From Calditrichota bacterium (GTDB lineage Bacteria > Calditrichota > Calditrichia > Calditrichales > Calditrichaceae), in the NCBI GenBank assembly GCA_024278715.1, contig JAJRSN010000090.1, forward strand, positions 1 through 40,984: a DNA stretch of 40,984 nt, in the 5' to 3' direction. Position 1 is the first letter of the stretch. Every line of letters starts with the position of its first letter. The notes under the pieces are model-generated. The model was not told the DNA's origin. It worked only from the letters and a program-made list of their open reading frames with translations, and searched no databases. A program made the position numbers and the translations under genes. Below, in pieces: positions 9,201 to 17,026 of the stretch.

Positions 9201-9833
9201 TTCGGCGACGATGCGGCAGGCGGTCAGGACAACTCACTGCCCGTGACCTTGTCCGCGTTCAAAGCCGAAGCTTCTTTTGATAAAGTTATTTTGGAATGGA
9301 CAACCGAATCCGAAATCGATAATCTCGGTTTTAATATTTACCGAAAAACGGAAGGTTTCGATAACTGGCAAAAAATTAATCGCGATTTGATTCCCGGCGC
9401 AGGCAATTCCAGCTCCCGACACGACTACCAATTTGTCGATCAAAACGTAACTTCCGGCGCAGCCTATTCCTACCGTCTGGAAAGCGTATCTTACAACGGT
9501 TCGACCCAGACGTTCAATCAGCTGCTCCAGACCGTTAAAATACCCGTTCCGACCGACTTCGTCGTTTTTCCGAATTTCCCGAATCCGTTTAATCCCGAAA
9601 CAACGATTAAATTTCAATTGCCCGAAACTCAGACAGTTTCCGTCCTAATTTTCGACATAAAAGGCAATCTGATAAAACATTTAATCGACAAAGAATCTCT
9701 CGGCGCAGGAGAGCATCAGGTAAAATGGAACGCCACCGACGACAATAATCAGCAGGTTTCCAGCGGAACGTATATCTATCGTTTTGTAAGTCCCAAATAT
9801 TCGAAAATCGGGAAAATGGTTTTTCTCAAATAA
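6300..9833 (+). CDS. Large secreted beta-strand-repeat protein with T9SS C-terminal sorting domain
   Basis: An 1177-residue exported protein. After a signal peptide (hydrophobic residues ~12-31, ending VILAA) comes about 900 residues of Ser/Thr/Gly/Asn-rich short beta-strand repeats that predict a right-handed beta-helix. Recurring motifs are T-x-x-F-x-G-S-x-x-x-T-I followed by LTIN-type strands, and SGAxLxTGGxSIxGFxTY. Residues ~980-1075 look like a fibronectin-like module (VILEWTTESEIDNLGFNIYR). Residues ~1085-1177 form a T9SS type A sorting domain beginning FPNFPNPFNPETT and ending SSGTYIYRFVS...KMVFLK. Such cargo is carried across the outer membrane by the Por system and is usually surface-bound, for adhesion or polymer binding. 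No catalytic motif is seen. TAGGAGG precedes the ATG. The long AT-rich leader (6080-6299) probably holds its own promoter. Confidence 0.88.
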   Translation: MLHKNKLSGISSFLSVVLLIIFIIPSVILAATYYSQGSANFGTLSNWDTVRDGGGSNPTAINSTDDFVIQNGHTITNDGSYTINSLTIESGGTYDGNGNTIVLNGDFTQNGTMTDGVNPSANFTFSGSTTQTIGGTGTVEFYYLTFNGTGTYTISANFSAYYLTLSGGTLNAGSYVISIIGFSATVFNKTGGTFNAGTSRFQFNTIGSQTISSNTDLVFYDLEHSPGIAKSLTFSGDVQFSVSNTFTRGGSSLSVLLNGTTTLNLNGATLIYSGSVDKTVSAEWPTSSSLAPSEVQITSGITVTADPGLGNTLSTGTLLLNASGATLSISSGSIQVNTQLTMTSGSIVENGGSFAWGTGSTTLLYNGTAQQTVGAEWTSSKAPANVQVNNSSGSNPAVVMGSGSLSALSGNLILTYGSLDYSVSGLSLTVSGNVEGGSGSFGMVNSNTLLVNGASSAVTSSGTASFYNLTITSTSGTLSDIKISGTLTINPGSGNTTTLTGAVTLETGANLTISSGILNLNGQLVTKTGSNTLTLSSGAQLTTGGSSIVGFATYSLDPASTILFNGSSSEDIPAGVSYGNIQINKTNSSAIVSGSGTTILQDNADLTVNAGTFDLNALALQLGNNSDLNIQGGILDLNGGSLSITLTNTNTLTIASGATLKTGGTSIDGFDTYTASGTVIFNGSTSETIPAGMTSFNDLTINNGAGVDASNSTKSVSGTLTLSLGTLTPATLNLSGTLTTNGGNFSTSTGTVVFQGSSAQTINGTSAVNFYNFTISNASGVTLNHNITVYGTLYLSSGVIDASGNLLSLSTGGSFSGGSSSSYVEGRVAKTFALGSSATFTFHTAKDGQYLPVGVTFTDVSGSDYTVTVEQYNSDPHSAISSSIDAGTLSNISSVRYWFIDGSGGTPANLQITLTWNSADGVSVLTALDVAQFTGTQWISVGGDGTGDSNSGTIQSDVITTSGSYYTFGDDAAGGQDNSLPVTLSAFKAEASFDKVILEWTTESEIDNLGFNIYRKTEGFDNWQKINRDLIPGAGNSSSRHDYQFVDQNVTSGAAYSYRLESVSYNGSTQTFNQLLQTVKIPVPTDFVVFPNFPNPFNPETTIKFQLPETQTVSVLIFDIKGNLIKHLIDKESLGAGEHQVKWNATDDNNQQVSSGTYIYRFVSPKYSKIGKMVFLK

Positions 9834-9848
9834 ACGCTTTCAAATGCC

Positions 9849-9880
9849 AAAGCCCTGAATTTAAATCAGGGCTTTTTTTT
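9849..9880. terminator. Intrinsic terminator between convergent genes
   Basis: AAAGCCCTGA (9849-9858), a 7-nt loop and TCAGGGCTTT (9866-9875) form a perfect 10-bp stem with a T run on the plus side and A residues on the other. It can serve the beta-repeat gene and the convergent synthase gene, whose stop codon overlaps its edge. Confidence 0.88.
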
Positions 9881-11087
9881 ACTCATTTTCTTCGTCAACC
9901 ACATGTTTTAAGGTAGGCATAAATTCGGGCAGAGCCGATTCAATCCGCGACCAGCCGGGGATCATGGGAAGCTCCATGGGATTTGCCAGAAACTGGTCTC
10001 CGGCAATGATAATACTTTTTAAAAATACTTCGATGGTTTTTTCTTCGGAATGGCGGTCGTATTTTAATCCGTTAATCATGGCGTCAACATAATATTTATC
10101 CAAAAAATCCAGAGCGTTGCGCAAAAAGGTAGCTTTGATCGTTCTGAAAAACTGATCGGAAAAAACCACGCCCATACTGGCGAGCATTCTGTAAAACGAT
10201 TTGGCGATGTCGATGGACATTTTAGCCAGACCCGCGTTGGGGTTGTCTTCGGATAGTTCCTGATGTTTGTGATCGTAGCGATCGATAATATCGACCTGAC
10301 AAATCTGATTTTTGGCGTAATTACGGTAGATCTCGTTGAGCGTTCCGATTTCCAGTCCCCAGTCGGTCGGTAAACGAAGACGCACCGCCACATCACGAAT
10401 CATGGACATCTCTCCTGACAGGGGGTAGCGGAACGAATCGATGTAATCCAGATAATCATAAGGACCCAATATCTTTTTCAGAGAGCGGATTAAAGGCGTT
10501 ATGAACAAACGCGACACCCTGCCGTGCATCCGGTCGGACACCCTGCTGTAATACCCTTTGCAAAACCGAAAATTAAGCGTTGAATTGGTAACCGGATAAA
10601 CCAGCCGGGCTAACAATGAACGGTTATACGTCAAAATGTCGCAATCGTGAATGGCAAAGACCCGCGATACGTTAGACGACAAAAGATAACCCATGCACAG
10701 CCAAACATTACGTCCCTTTCCTTCCGTACCGATAAACAGATTGTTTTTGTCCAAAAGATCGTACAAATCCTGAATTCGGGGGCTTCTTTGCCAGATAATT
10801 TTAGTGGGCTGCGGCAATTGTGAAAAAAACTTTTTGGCGTGTTCAAATTCCTCTTTTGAAGCCCGATCCAAACCCACAACAATCTCGGATAAATAGGGCA
10901 CTTTTTTAAGTTCGTCAACTATTCTGGGAAGAGCCTGCCCCTGAATTTCGCTGTACAATGAGGGAAGAATAAGCGCAATGGGTCTGCGTTTGGAGTAGTA
11001 CAGAATCTCCTCTTCCAATTGCTCGGTAGGATGTTCGGTTAATTTATGTAATGTGGTTATTACACCGTTTTGAAAAAAATCAGCCAT
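9879..11087 (-). CDS. Glucosyl-3-phosphoglycerate synthase-like GT81 glycosyltransferase
   Basis: A 402-residue GT-A glycosyltransferase. The nucleotide-binding start IALILPSLYSEIQGQALPRI (~37-56), the IGTEGKGRNVW segment (~119-129) and an HDCD metal motif with Asp148 and Asp150 fit the GpgS/GT81 group. That group joins glucose from an NDP-sugar to 3-phosphoglycerate, the first step to the compatible solute glucosylglycerate. The next gene upstream on this strand is a phosphatase of the mannosyl-3-phosphoglycerate phosphatase type, as in known two-gene glucosylglycerate loci of thermophiles, and this strengthens the call. TTGGAGT sits 6 nt before the ATG. Mannosyl-3-phosphoglycerate synthase or another NDP-hexose transferase remains possible. 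The product would act in the cytoplasm in salt or heat adaptation. Confidence 0.78.
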   Translation of the reverse strand: MADFFQNGVITTLHKLTEHPTEQLEEEILYYSKRRPIALILPSLYSEIQGQALPRIVDELKKVPYLSEIVVGLDRASKEEFEHAKKFFSQLPQPTKIIWQRSPRIQDLYDLLDKNNLFIGTEGKGRNVWLCMGYLLSSNVSRVFAIHDCDILTYNRSLLARLVYPVTNSTLNFRFCKGYYSRVSDRMHGRVSRLFITPLIRSLKKILGPYDYLDYIDSFRYPLSGEMSMIRDVAVRLRLPTDWGLEIGTLNEIYRNYAKNQICQVDIIDRYDHKHQELSEDNPNAGLAKMSIDIAKSFYRMLASMGVVFSDQFFRTIKATFLRNALDFLDKYYVDAMINGLKYDRHSEEKTIEVFLKSIIIAGDQFLANPMELPMIPGWSRIESALPEFMPTLKHVVDEENE

Positions 11088-11234
11088 AGTTTACTCCAAT
11101 TTTTATTAACCGGCACATTTCACACAATACTAAGATTTTGCAATAAACATAAATCTTTTTCTTCAACGCATATTTACCGAAACCCGCTCGGGTCTCCTTT
11201 TCCGCCACGCGGCAGAAGAGCTGGGAAGGGTCAA

Positions 11235-12077
11235 TTAAACTTTCCTTAAAGCAGATTTTTCGGGAACGGTCATAATTTCTATCGCTTCCGCCCATCCTGC
11301 AGGACCGGGTTTTTGCGTTAAATAAAGATTCGAAAGCGTCAATCCTTCGGCATAACTCAAATCTTTTTTCCGCACAAGAACGGGCAGATCAACCGCTCTG
11401 AGCATTTCAAAATCATTTTTACTGTCGCCAAGACCCACAGTTTTTACCGGTGACGAATACTTTTTCCGAAATAATTCGGTGAGATGATTTACGGCGTTCC
11501 CTTTGTCGCTGTTTCCTAACAGATGATAGAAGCGATTTCCGCGCAACAACCGGAAGCCATATTCCTTGATACATTCCATCAATTGATCATTTTTCAGGAG
11601 ATCGCGGTCTTCTTCGCTTACCATCGGTTCGCTGAAAAATCTTCTTTTTGCCAATGCCGCCTCTTCTTTGGAAAGCTGTGTTAATTCCGCAATTTCCCCC
11701 ACGGTCATCTCGGAAAAACCTTTAACCTTTAATTTAAATTCGCGGCGCAAATAGTTAAAAAAACGTAAAACTTCCTCATGGCGTTTTCCAAGAATCAATG
11801 CCTTAAAGCCGTCCAAATCGAAGAAATCTTCCGTGTTTGGAAAATAGCCGGCGGGTATTAAAACCGCGCTTCCGTTTTCGACAATAAAGGGATCTCCGAG
11901 TCCCAATCTGTTCATTAATCGTATCACTTCGGGATGGGTTTTGCTTGTGCACGGAATAACCGGTATTTTCCGCTGTTTCAGATATTTTAGCGCCGGAACA
12001 GCTTCCCGAAAAGAGTAGGTGGAAGCGTCCAACAGCGTTCCGTCCAAATCGGTAAAGATTACCCATTTTAATTTCAT
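11235..12077 (-). CDS. HAD phosphatase, mannosyl/glucosyl-3-phosphoglycerate phosphatase type
   Basis: A 280-residue HAD-superfamily phosphatase. The N-terminal VIFTDLDGTLLD (Asp10 nucleophile, Asp12 general acid), the motif II region IPVIPCTSKTHPEV, and a late TVGLGDSKNDFEML with the acidic motif IV place it in the Cof/MPGP subgroup. The P-x-x-S/T-K-T and VENGSAV patterns are those of mannosyl-3-phosphoglycerate phosphatases, which also dephosphorylate the glucosyl analogue. It would complete glucosylglycerate synthesis with the synthase that follows it 147 bp downstream. There is no clear Shine-Dalgarno before the ATG at 12077. It diverges from polX, and the 154-bp gap between them should hold both promoters. 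Confidence 0.82.
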   Translation of the reverse strand: MKLKWVIFTDLDGTLLDASTYSFREAVPALKYLKQRKIPVIPCTSKTHPEVIRLMNRLGLGDPFIVENGSAVLIPAGYFPNTEDFFDLDGFKALILGKRHEEVLRFFNYLRREFKLKVKGFSEMTVGEIAELTQLSKEEAALAKRRFFSEPMVSEEDRDLLKNDQLMECIKEYGFRLLRGNRFYHLLGNSDKGNAVNHLTELFRKKYSSPVKTVGLGDSKNDFEMLRAVDLPVLVRKKDLSYAEGLTLSNLYLTQKPGPAGWAEAIEIMTVPEKSALRKV

Positions 12078-12231
12078 ATTGTTAAAATGGTATCAATTAG
12101 CGAAAAAGTCAAGCAATAACTTTTAATTTTTTAAATTATTCTAAAAAGCGCCCAAAAGTTTGTGAATAAATTGAAAAGTAAATTTTGGTTTCATATTTTA
12201 AGGAGTCGGCAAAGAGTAAAAAGAGAACGTT

Positions 12232-13971
12232 ATGGATAAAAAAGCGATTATAAAAATTTTAGAAGAGATCGGAAAACTTTTGGAAATTAAGGGTGAAAAT
12301 CCGTTCAAAGCGCGTGCTTACTACAACGCAGCCCGGCAATTGGAAATGCTTCAGCAGGATTTAACCCTTTTGGTCAAAGAAGGGCGTATTCGGGAATTAA
12401 AAGGAATCGGCGAAGCGCTGGCAAAAAAAATCGAAACTCTGGTTACTTCCGGCACCCTCCCTTATTACGAAAATTTAAAGGCTTCGGTGCCCGAAGGTTT
12501 GATGGAAATGCTGACCATTCCGGGAATGGGTCCTAAAAAAATTAAAACCGTTTATGAAAAATTAGGCGTCACTACCATTGGCGAATTGGAATATGCCTGT
12601 CTGGAAAACCGTTTGCGCGACCTTCCCGGATTTGGGTTAAAAACGCAGGAAAAAATACTGAAAGGCATTGAACTCCGGAAAAAATACAAAGCGCGCTTCC
12701 ACCTGCCGTTTGCCCTTGAAGAAGCGGAAAAGATTCTCCGCTATCTCAAAAAAAGACCCGAAATCATTCGGCTTGAAGTAGCCGGCAGCCTGCGCCGTAA
12801 AAACGAAACCATCAAAGACATCGATATTTTGCTTTCATGTTCGGACGAACATCGCAAAACGGTTACGGATTATTTTATCAACTATCCCGAAGTGGATGCG
12901 GTTACCGCCAAAGGCGAAACAAAATCGAGCGTTGTGCTTACCTCCGGGTTGGCTTGCGATTTACGCATTGTTCGGGACAATCAATTCGCCTTTGCGCTTC
13001 AATATTTTACGGGCAGCAAAGAACACAACACAGCCTTGAGACACAGGGCAAAAAAATTGGGTTTTACTCTGAATGAGTACGGATTATTTCCGCATGGTCA
13101 GGAAAATTCACTGCCTTGCGATAAAGAGTCGGAAATTTACAGTCAGCTCGGATTGTCCTTTATCGTTCCGGAATTGAGGGAGAATTACGGAGAAATAGAA
13201 GCCGCGGAAAACAATCAATTGCCGGAGTTAATTGAAGAGGACGATCTGCTCGGTCTTTTTCATGTTCACAGTTCATTTAGCGACGGAAGTAATTCGATAG
13301 AAGAGATGGCGCGTTATTGCAAAAATTCGGGATTTCACTATATTGGGATATGCGATCACAGTAAGGCGGCTTATTATGCCAACGGACTCACTGAAGAGCG
13401 GTTAAAGTTGCAGCATGAAGAGATAGACCGGTTGAACGAAATTTTAAAGCCGTTTGTTATTTTAAAGGGAATAGAAGCGGATATTCTTCCGGACGGTTCG
13501 CTCGACTTTGATGACGCCACCCTAGCAATGTTCGATTTTGTCATTGTCTCTGTTCATTCATCGTTTCATCTTTCGGAAGAAGAGATGACAAACCGAATTT
13601 GCAAGGCGCTCCGCCATCCTCTGGTTTCCATGCTTGGTCACCCCACCGGACGGTTGCTGCTGGGTCGCGAGCCTTACGCCGTGAATATGGAAAAGATTTT
13701 GGAGACGGCTGCGCAATTTAATAAAATTATCGAAATAAACGCCAATCCCTACCGACTCGATCTCGATTGGCGCTGGGGTATCAGGGCTAACGCTTTGGGA
13801 ATTAAAACAGCCATCAATCCGGACGCACATTCTCTTGAAGGTTTGAATGATTTTAAATTCGGTCTGGCTATTGCCCGCAAATCGTGGTATTCAAAAAAAA
13901 GCGTTCTTAATTCATTTACGATCGAAGAACTCAAATCGTTTTTTGATTCGCAGCGCAATTATTCTCCTTAA
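12232..13971 (+). CDS. polX: DNA polymerase/3'-5' exonuclease PolX
   Basis: A 579-residue family X DNA polymerase with a C-terminal PHP domain, the usual bacterial PolX layout for gap filling in base excision repair. Residues 1-70 form the HhH 8-kDa-like domain (IKGENPFKARAY, LKGIGEALAKKIETL), with a further helix-hairpin-helix at 97-105. The polymerase palm shows AGSLRR at 184-189, the metal Asp pair in DIDIL (196, 198) and a third Asp in CDLRIV (243). The PHP domain starts at about 340 with FHVHSSFSDG and continues with ICDHS, GIEADIL, SVHSSF, LGHPTGR and NPDAH, so its metal site looks complete and the exonuclease should be active. The start has only a weak GAGA upstream. It is probably followed by plsX without a clear terminator. 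Confidence 0.95.
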   Translation: MDKKAIIKILEEIGKLLEIKGENPFKARAYYNAARQLEMLQQDLTLLVKEGRIRELKGIGEALAKKIETLVTSGTLPYYENLKASVPEGLMEMLTIPGMGPKKIKTVYEKLGVTTIGELEYACLENRLRDLPGFGLKTQEKILKGIELRKKYKARFHLPFALEEAEKILRYLKKRPEIIRLEVAGSLRRKNETIKDIDILLSCSDEHRKTVTDYFINYPEVDAVTAKGETKSSVVLTSGLACDLRIVRDNQFAFALQYFTGSKEHNTALRHRAKKLGFTLNEYGLFPHGQENSLPCDKESEIYSQLGLSFIVPELRENYGEIEAAENNQLPELIEEDDLLGLFHVHSSFSDGSNSIEEMARYCKNSGFHYIGICDHSKAAYYANGLTEERLKLQHEEIDRLNEILKPFVILKGIEADILPDGSLDFDDATLAMFDFVIVSVHSSFHLSEEEMTNRICKALRHPLVSMLGHPTGRLLLGREPYAVNMEKILETAAQFNKIIEINANPYRLDLDWRWGIRANALGIKTAINPDAHSLEGLNDFKFGLAIARKSWYSKKSVLNSFTIEELKSFFDSQRNYSP

Positions 13972-14083
13972 ACTAATCGATAACGGCGAGTGAAATACAA
14001 AAACTTTTAATTTCCGAAGCTTTTTTGCCAATACTCGTAAATCTTGTTAATTTTAATCGAACGGAAAACGGGGGTAAACTGTT

Positions 14084-15133
14084 ATGGTAATAAGAATTGT
14101 TGTCGATGCCATGGGCGGGGATTATGCTCCGGCTGAAATTATTAAGGGTTCGGTCCGAGCCTTAAAAGAATTCGACGATACTGTTCTTATTTTTGTCGGA
14201 GATGAGGCTAAAATTAATCCGCTTTTGGAAGCCGAGAATTGTGAACAGAATATTGAAATTGTACATACCGACCAATTCATCGCCATGGACGAATCCCCAA
14301 AAGAAGGCGTTAAGACAAAGCAGAAAGCCAGCATTAATTTGGCGATGCAAATTTTAAACGAGAACGAAGCCGACGCGCTGGTAAGCGCCGGAAATACCGG
14401 AGCAATCGTACTTTCCGCCGCAAAGCACCTGTCCATGATCCCGGGCATAGAGCGGTCCGGATTAGCCACCATTTATCCCACGGCAAAAATACATCCCAGC
14501 AACCACGGTTTTTCTTTGATGATCGATGTCGGAGCGACATTGCATTGCACGCCCAAACAATTAGTGCATTTTGCCTACATGGGAAGCTATTATCTTTCTC
14601 ATATTATGGAAATTCCCCATCCTCGCGTGGCATTGTTAAATATCGGTACGGAAGAAACCAAAGGCGGGGAGGCTTTAACAAAAGCCTATCGCTACTTAAA
14701 AGACGCTCCGGGAATTAATTTTGTGGGAAATATCGAAGGAAACGACGTACCCAGAGGAATGGTTGATGTTGTTGTCACCGAAGGCTTTGTGGGAAATATT
14801 GTTCTTAAAACTCTGGAAGGCGCCAGCGACGTTTTAAGAGTAGCCGGCAGATACGCCTTTAAAAAACGATTAATATGGAAAGTCGGTCTGGCTTTGCTTA
14901 GTTCCGGAGTTAAACAATTGAAAAAGCGCACCGATTATTCCGAATACGGAGGCGCTCCCGTATTAGGGTTTAAAAAACTGGTGATCAAGGCTCACGGTCG
15001 GTCTAACGCCAAGGCGTTTGCCAATGCCTTAATCGTCGCCCGTCGCTCTGTAATCGAAGGCGTTACGGATCATATCGGCGAATCCGTCCAAAAATTTAAC
15101 CAGCAGCACCGCATCGATTTTTTGGAGATTTAA
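14084..15133 (+). CDS. plsX: Phosphate acyltransferase PlsX
   Basis: A 349-residue PlsX, which makes acyl-phosphate from acyl-ACP to feed PlsY in phospholipid synthesis; it is a peripheral cytoplasmic-membrane enzyme. The N-terminal VVDAMGGDYAPAEIIKG is the family signature. It is followed by SAGNTGAIVLSAA, IDVGATLHCTPKQLVHFAYMG and LLNIGTEETKGGE, and the family's C-terminal YGGAPVLGFKKLVIKAHGRS. Length is standard. In many genomes plsX is followed by fabH or preceded by rpmF; here it stands 112 bp after polX and no fatty-acid gene follows. GGGGG about 8 nt upstream supports the ATG. Confidence 0.96.
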   Translation: MVIRIVVDAMGGDYAPAEIIKGSVRALKEFDDTVLIFVGDEAKINPLLEAENCEQNIEIVHTDQFIAMDESPKEGVKTKQKASINLAMQILNENEADALVSAGNTGAIVLSAAKHLSMIPGIERSGLATIYPTAKIHPSNHGFSLMIDVGATLHCTPKQLVHFAYMGSYYLSHIMEIPHPRVALLNIGTEETKGGEALTKAYRYLKDAPGINFVGNIEGNDVPRGMVDVVVTEGFVGNIVLKTLEGASDVLRVAGRYAFKKRLIWKVGLALLSSGVKQLKKRTDYSEYGGAPVLGFKKLVIKAHGRSNAKAFANALIVARRSVIEGVTDHIGESVQKFNQQHRIDFLEI

Positions 15134-15407
15134 AGCGCTCCGTCGATTCCGCTCAAAAGGGTTAAGACAAAAATAAGCCGGATTAAAATGGTTTTCTTTT
15201 TTCCGGAATGAATTTACCGCTTAACTCATCCTGATTTTCAGACCATCTCGGATATCTTTTAATCTTTGTCGAATGTCGAAATTAACGGAGCGGAAATTAT
15301 TTAAGGTACGTCATATTCAAAACCGGATGTAATTCATTTTGACTAAAATAATTGATATTTGTGCCGATAGTATTTCAAGCTATCTAGCATTTTGAAGAAA
15401 GCAAACT

Positions 15408-16757
15408 ATGCAACATAAAATTGCTTTTATCTCTGACAGACTGGTTGAATTCCATTCTTTCCTTAAAGCTGCTCATAACGGCGAGTATCGTCTCGATTTG
15501 TATGAACACATGGAGGCAATTAGCAAATCGATCCAAATGATTTATTACGATATGTTTATCATTGATATTAGTGAAGAGTGGCTTGCCATACCCTTCTGGC
15601 TTTTGGAACAGGCAAATCATCAGTATTTTTACCAGGTTATCATAATTTCCGATCACGGTTTGCCCGAAAGCTTAAGACGGATATTGGGGAAACGGTTGTT
15701 TAGGGTAATTGATCAGAATGTTGCCAAAGAAAATCTTTCGGAAATTTTTCAACAAGCAAGAAAAATTATCGACGAACACCACTACAAATCACCCCACACC
15801 TATACGTATGAACGTTGGAATCAGGACGGGCTGATCGGCAAAGACGAGGCTATCAAAAGAGTCAACGAATTTATTCAAATTATCAGTAAAGCCCATTATA
15901 CCCCCTGCCTGATTCGCGGCGAAACCGGTACCGGGAAAAACCTGGTATCTTATCTTATCCATTCAAGCAGAGAAAGAACAGAGGGACCTTTCATAGTAAA
16001 AAATTGTGAATACGCCACCACCAACGAGCTGCTGGCGGATCTTTTTGGGGTAATCGGCGAAAACTCCGTTCACGGCGCTCCGCGAAAGGGACTGATTGAG
16101 CAGGCAGCCGGCGGCACTCTGGTTCTGAAAAATATTGAACGGCTGCCCACCGAAGTTCAGCATAAGTTATTAATCTATCTTGACAGCCATATTTTTAAAC
16201 CCGTGGGCGCGGAAAAACCCATCAGGGTGGATACGCGGATTATCGCTCAAACGCGATTTGAACTCGAAAAGTTTGTCCGCAACGGCAGTTTTAATACCGA
16301 GCTTTATTTTCATTTAAAAAGCTTTGAAAAATATTTACCCCCTTTGCGCGAACGACGCAGAGATATCGGAATTTTAACCAAATATTTTATCCAGTATTTC
16401 AGTTTTCAATACGCCAAAAAGATAGACAAAATTTCCCCGATGGCGCTGAACATTTTAAAAGATTACTATTGGCCCGGCAATGTCAAGGAGCTGCGTGAAT
16501 TACTGGAACGAAGCGTTTTAATCTGCGAGAATAAAGAAATTACAATAAAAGACTTACCGGCGCATCTCAGCAGTTCCGACAATATCCCCGAAGACTTGGA
16601 ATTGTTGGGCAATTGTTCGTTAAAAGAGATCGAACGCGTCCACATCGAACGTGTTTTAGCGCGTACAAAAGGGAATAAATCAAAAGCTGCGGAGATTTTG
16701 CAAATTTCAAGAACAACCCTCCGCGAAAAAATCAAAAATTATGGTCTCGGAAATTAA
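15408..16757 (+). CDS. Degenerate NtrC-like AAA+ regulator with Fis-type DNA-binding domain
   Basis: A 449-residue protein with the order receiver-like (1-125), AAA+ (137-385) and Fis helix-turn-helix (404-446) of sigma-54 activators. The receiver-like part keeps an aspartate at Asp53 (FIIDIS) but has only one acid after strand 1 (Asp10), and no KP motif. In the AAA+ domain, Walker A GETGTGKN (171-178) and GNVKELR (357-363) remain. GAFTGA is absent (the region reads LFGVIGENSVHGAPRKG), and Walker B reads GTLVLKN where GTLFLDE is expected. The LYFHL segment lacks the usual arginine. It is therefore unlikely to hydrolyse ATP normally or remodel sigma-54 polymerase, and may act as a sigma-70-type regulator, as reported for some NtrC-family members lacking GAFTGA. 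The DNA-binding helix (GNKSKAAEILQISRTTLREK) looks intact. No partner kinase is adjacent. Confidence 0.85.
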   Translation: MQHKIAFISDRLVEFHSFLKAAHNGEYRLDLYEHMEAISKSIQMIYYDMFIIDISEEWLAIPFWLLEQANHQYFYQVIIISDHGLPESLRRILGKRLFRVIDQNVAKENLSEIFQQARKIIDEHHYKSPHTYTYERWNQDGLIGKDEAIKRVNEFIQIISKAHYTPCLIRGETGTGKNLVSYLIHSSRERTEGPFIVKNCEYATTNELLADLFGVIGENSVHGAPRKGLIEQAAGGTLVLKNIERLPTEVQHKLLIYLDSHIFKPVGAEKPIRVDTRIIAQTRFELEKFVRNGSFNTELYFHLKSFEKYLPPLRERRRDIGILTKYFIQYFSFQYAKKIDKISPMALNILKDYYWPGNVKELRELLERSVLICENKEITIKDLPAHLSSSDNIPEDLELLGNCSLKEIERVHIERVLARTKGNKSKAAEILQISRTTLREKIKNYGLGN

Positions 16758-17026
16758 TTCCTACCCGAAAATTTTACCCCGGATTACACAAATTACGCAA
16801 AAGATAACAATTCCGATGCGCTTTAATAAAAATACTGCGTTTTAATCTGAAAATTTTGCTATTGATAGGAAAAAAATTTTACAAGAATAACGGGCATTTA
16901 ATATGATTATTCTTTAACAAGTTCTTGGGGCTTATTTTTACCCTCATCTTTATTTGCCAGAAATTTTCTGATTGTTTAAGTTAATTAACAAAGATAACTA
17001 ACCCGGTTTTAAATCAGGGAAAACAG

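Noticed and set aside
16758..17026. Lysine riboswitch upstream of lysA
   Set aside because: No L-box-like conserved core or terminator pair is visible.
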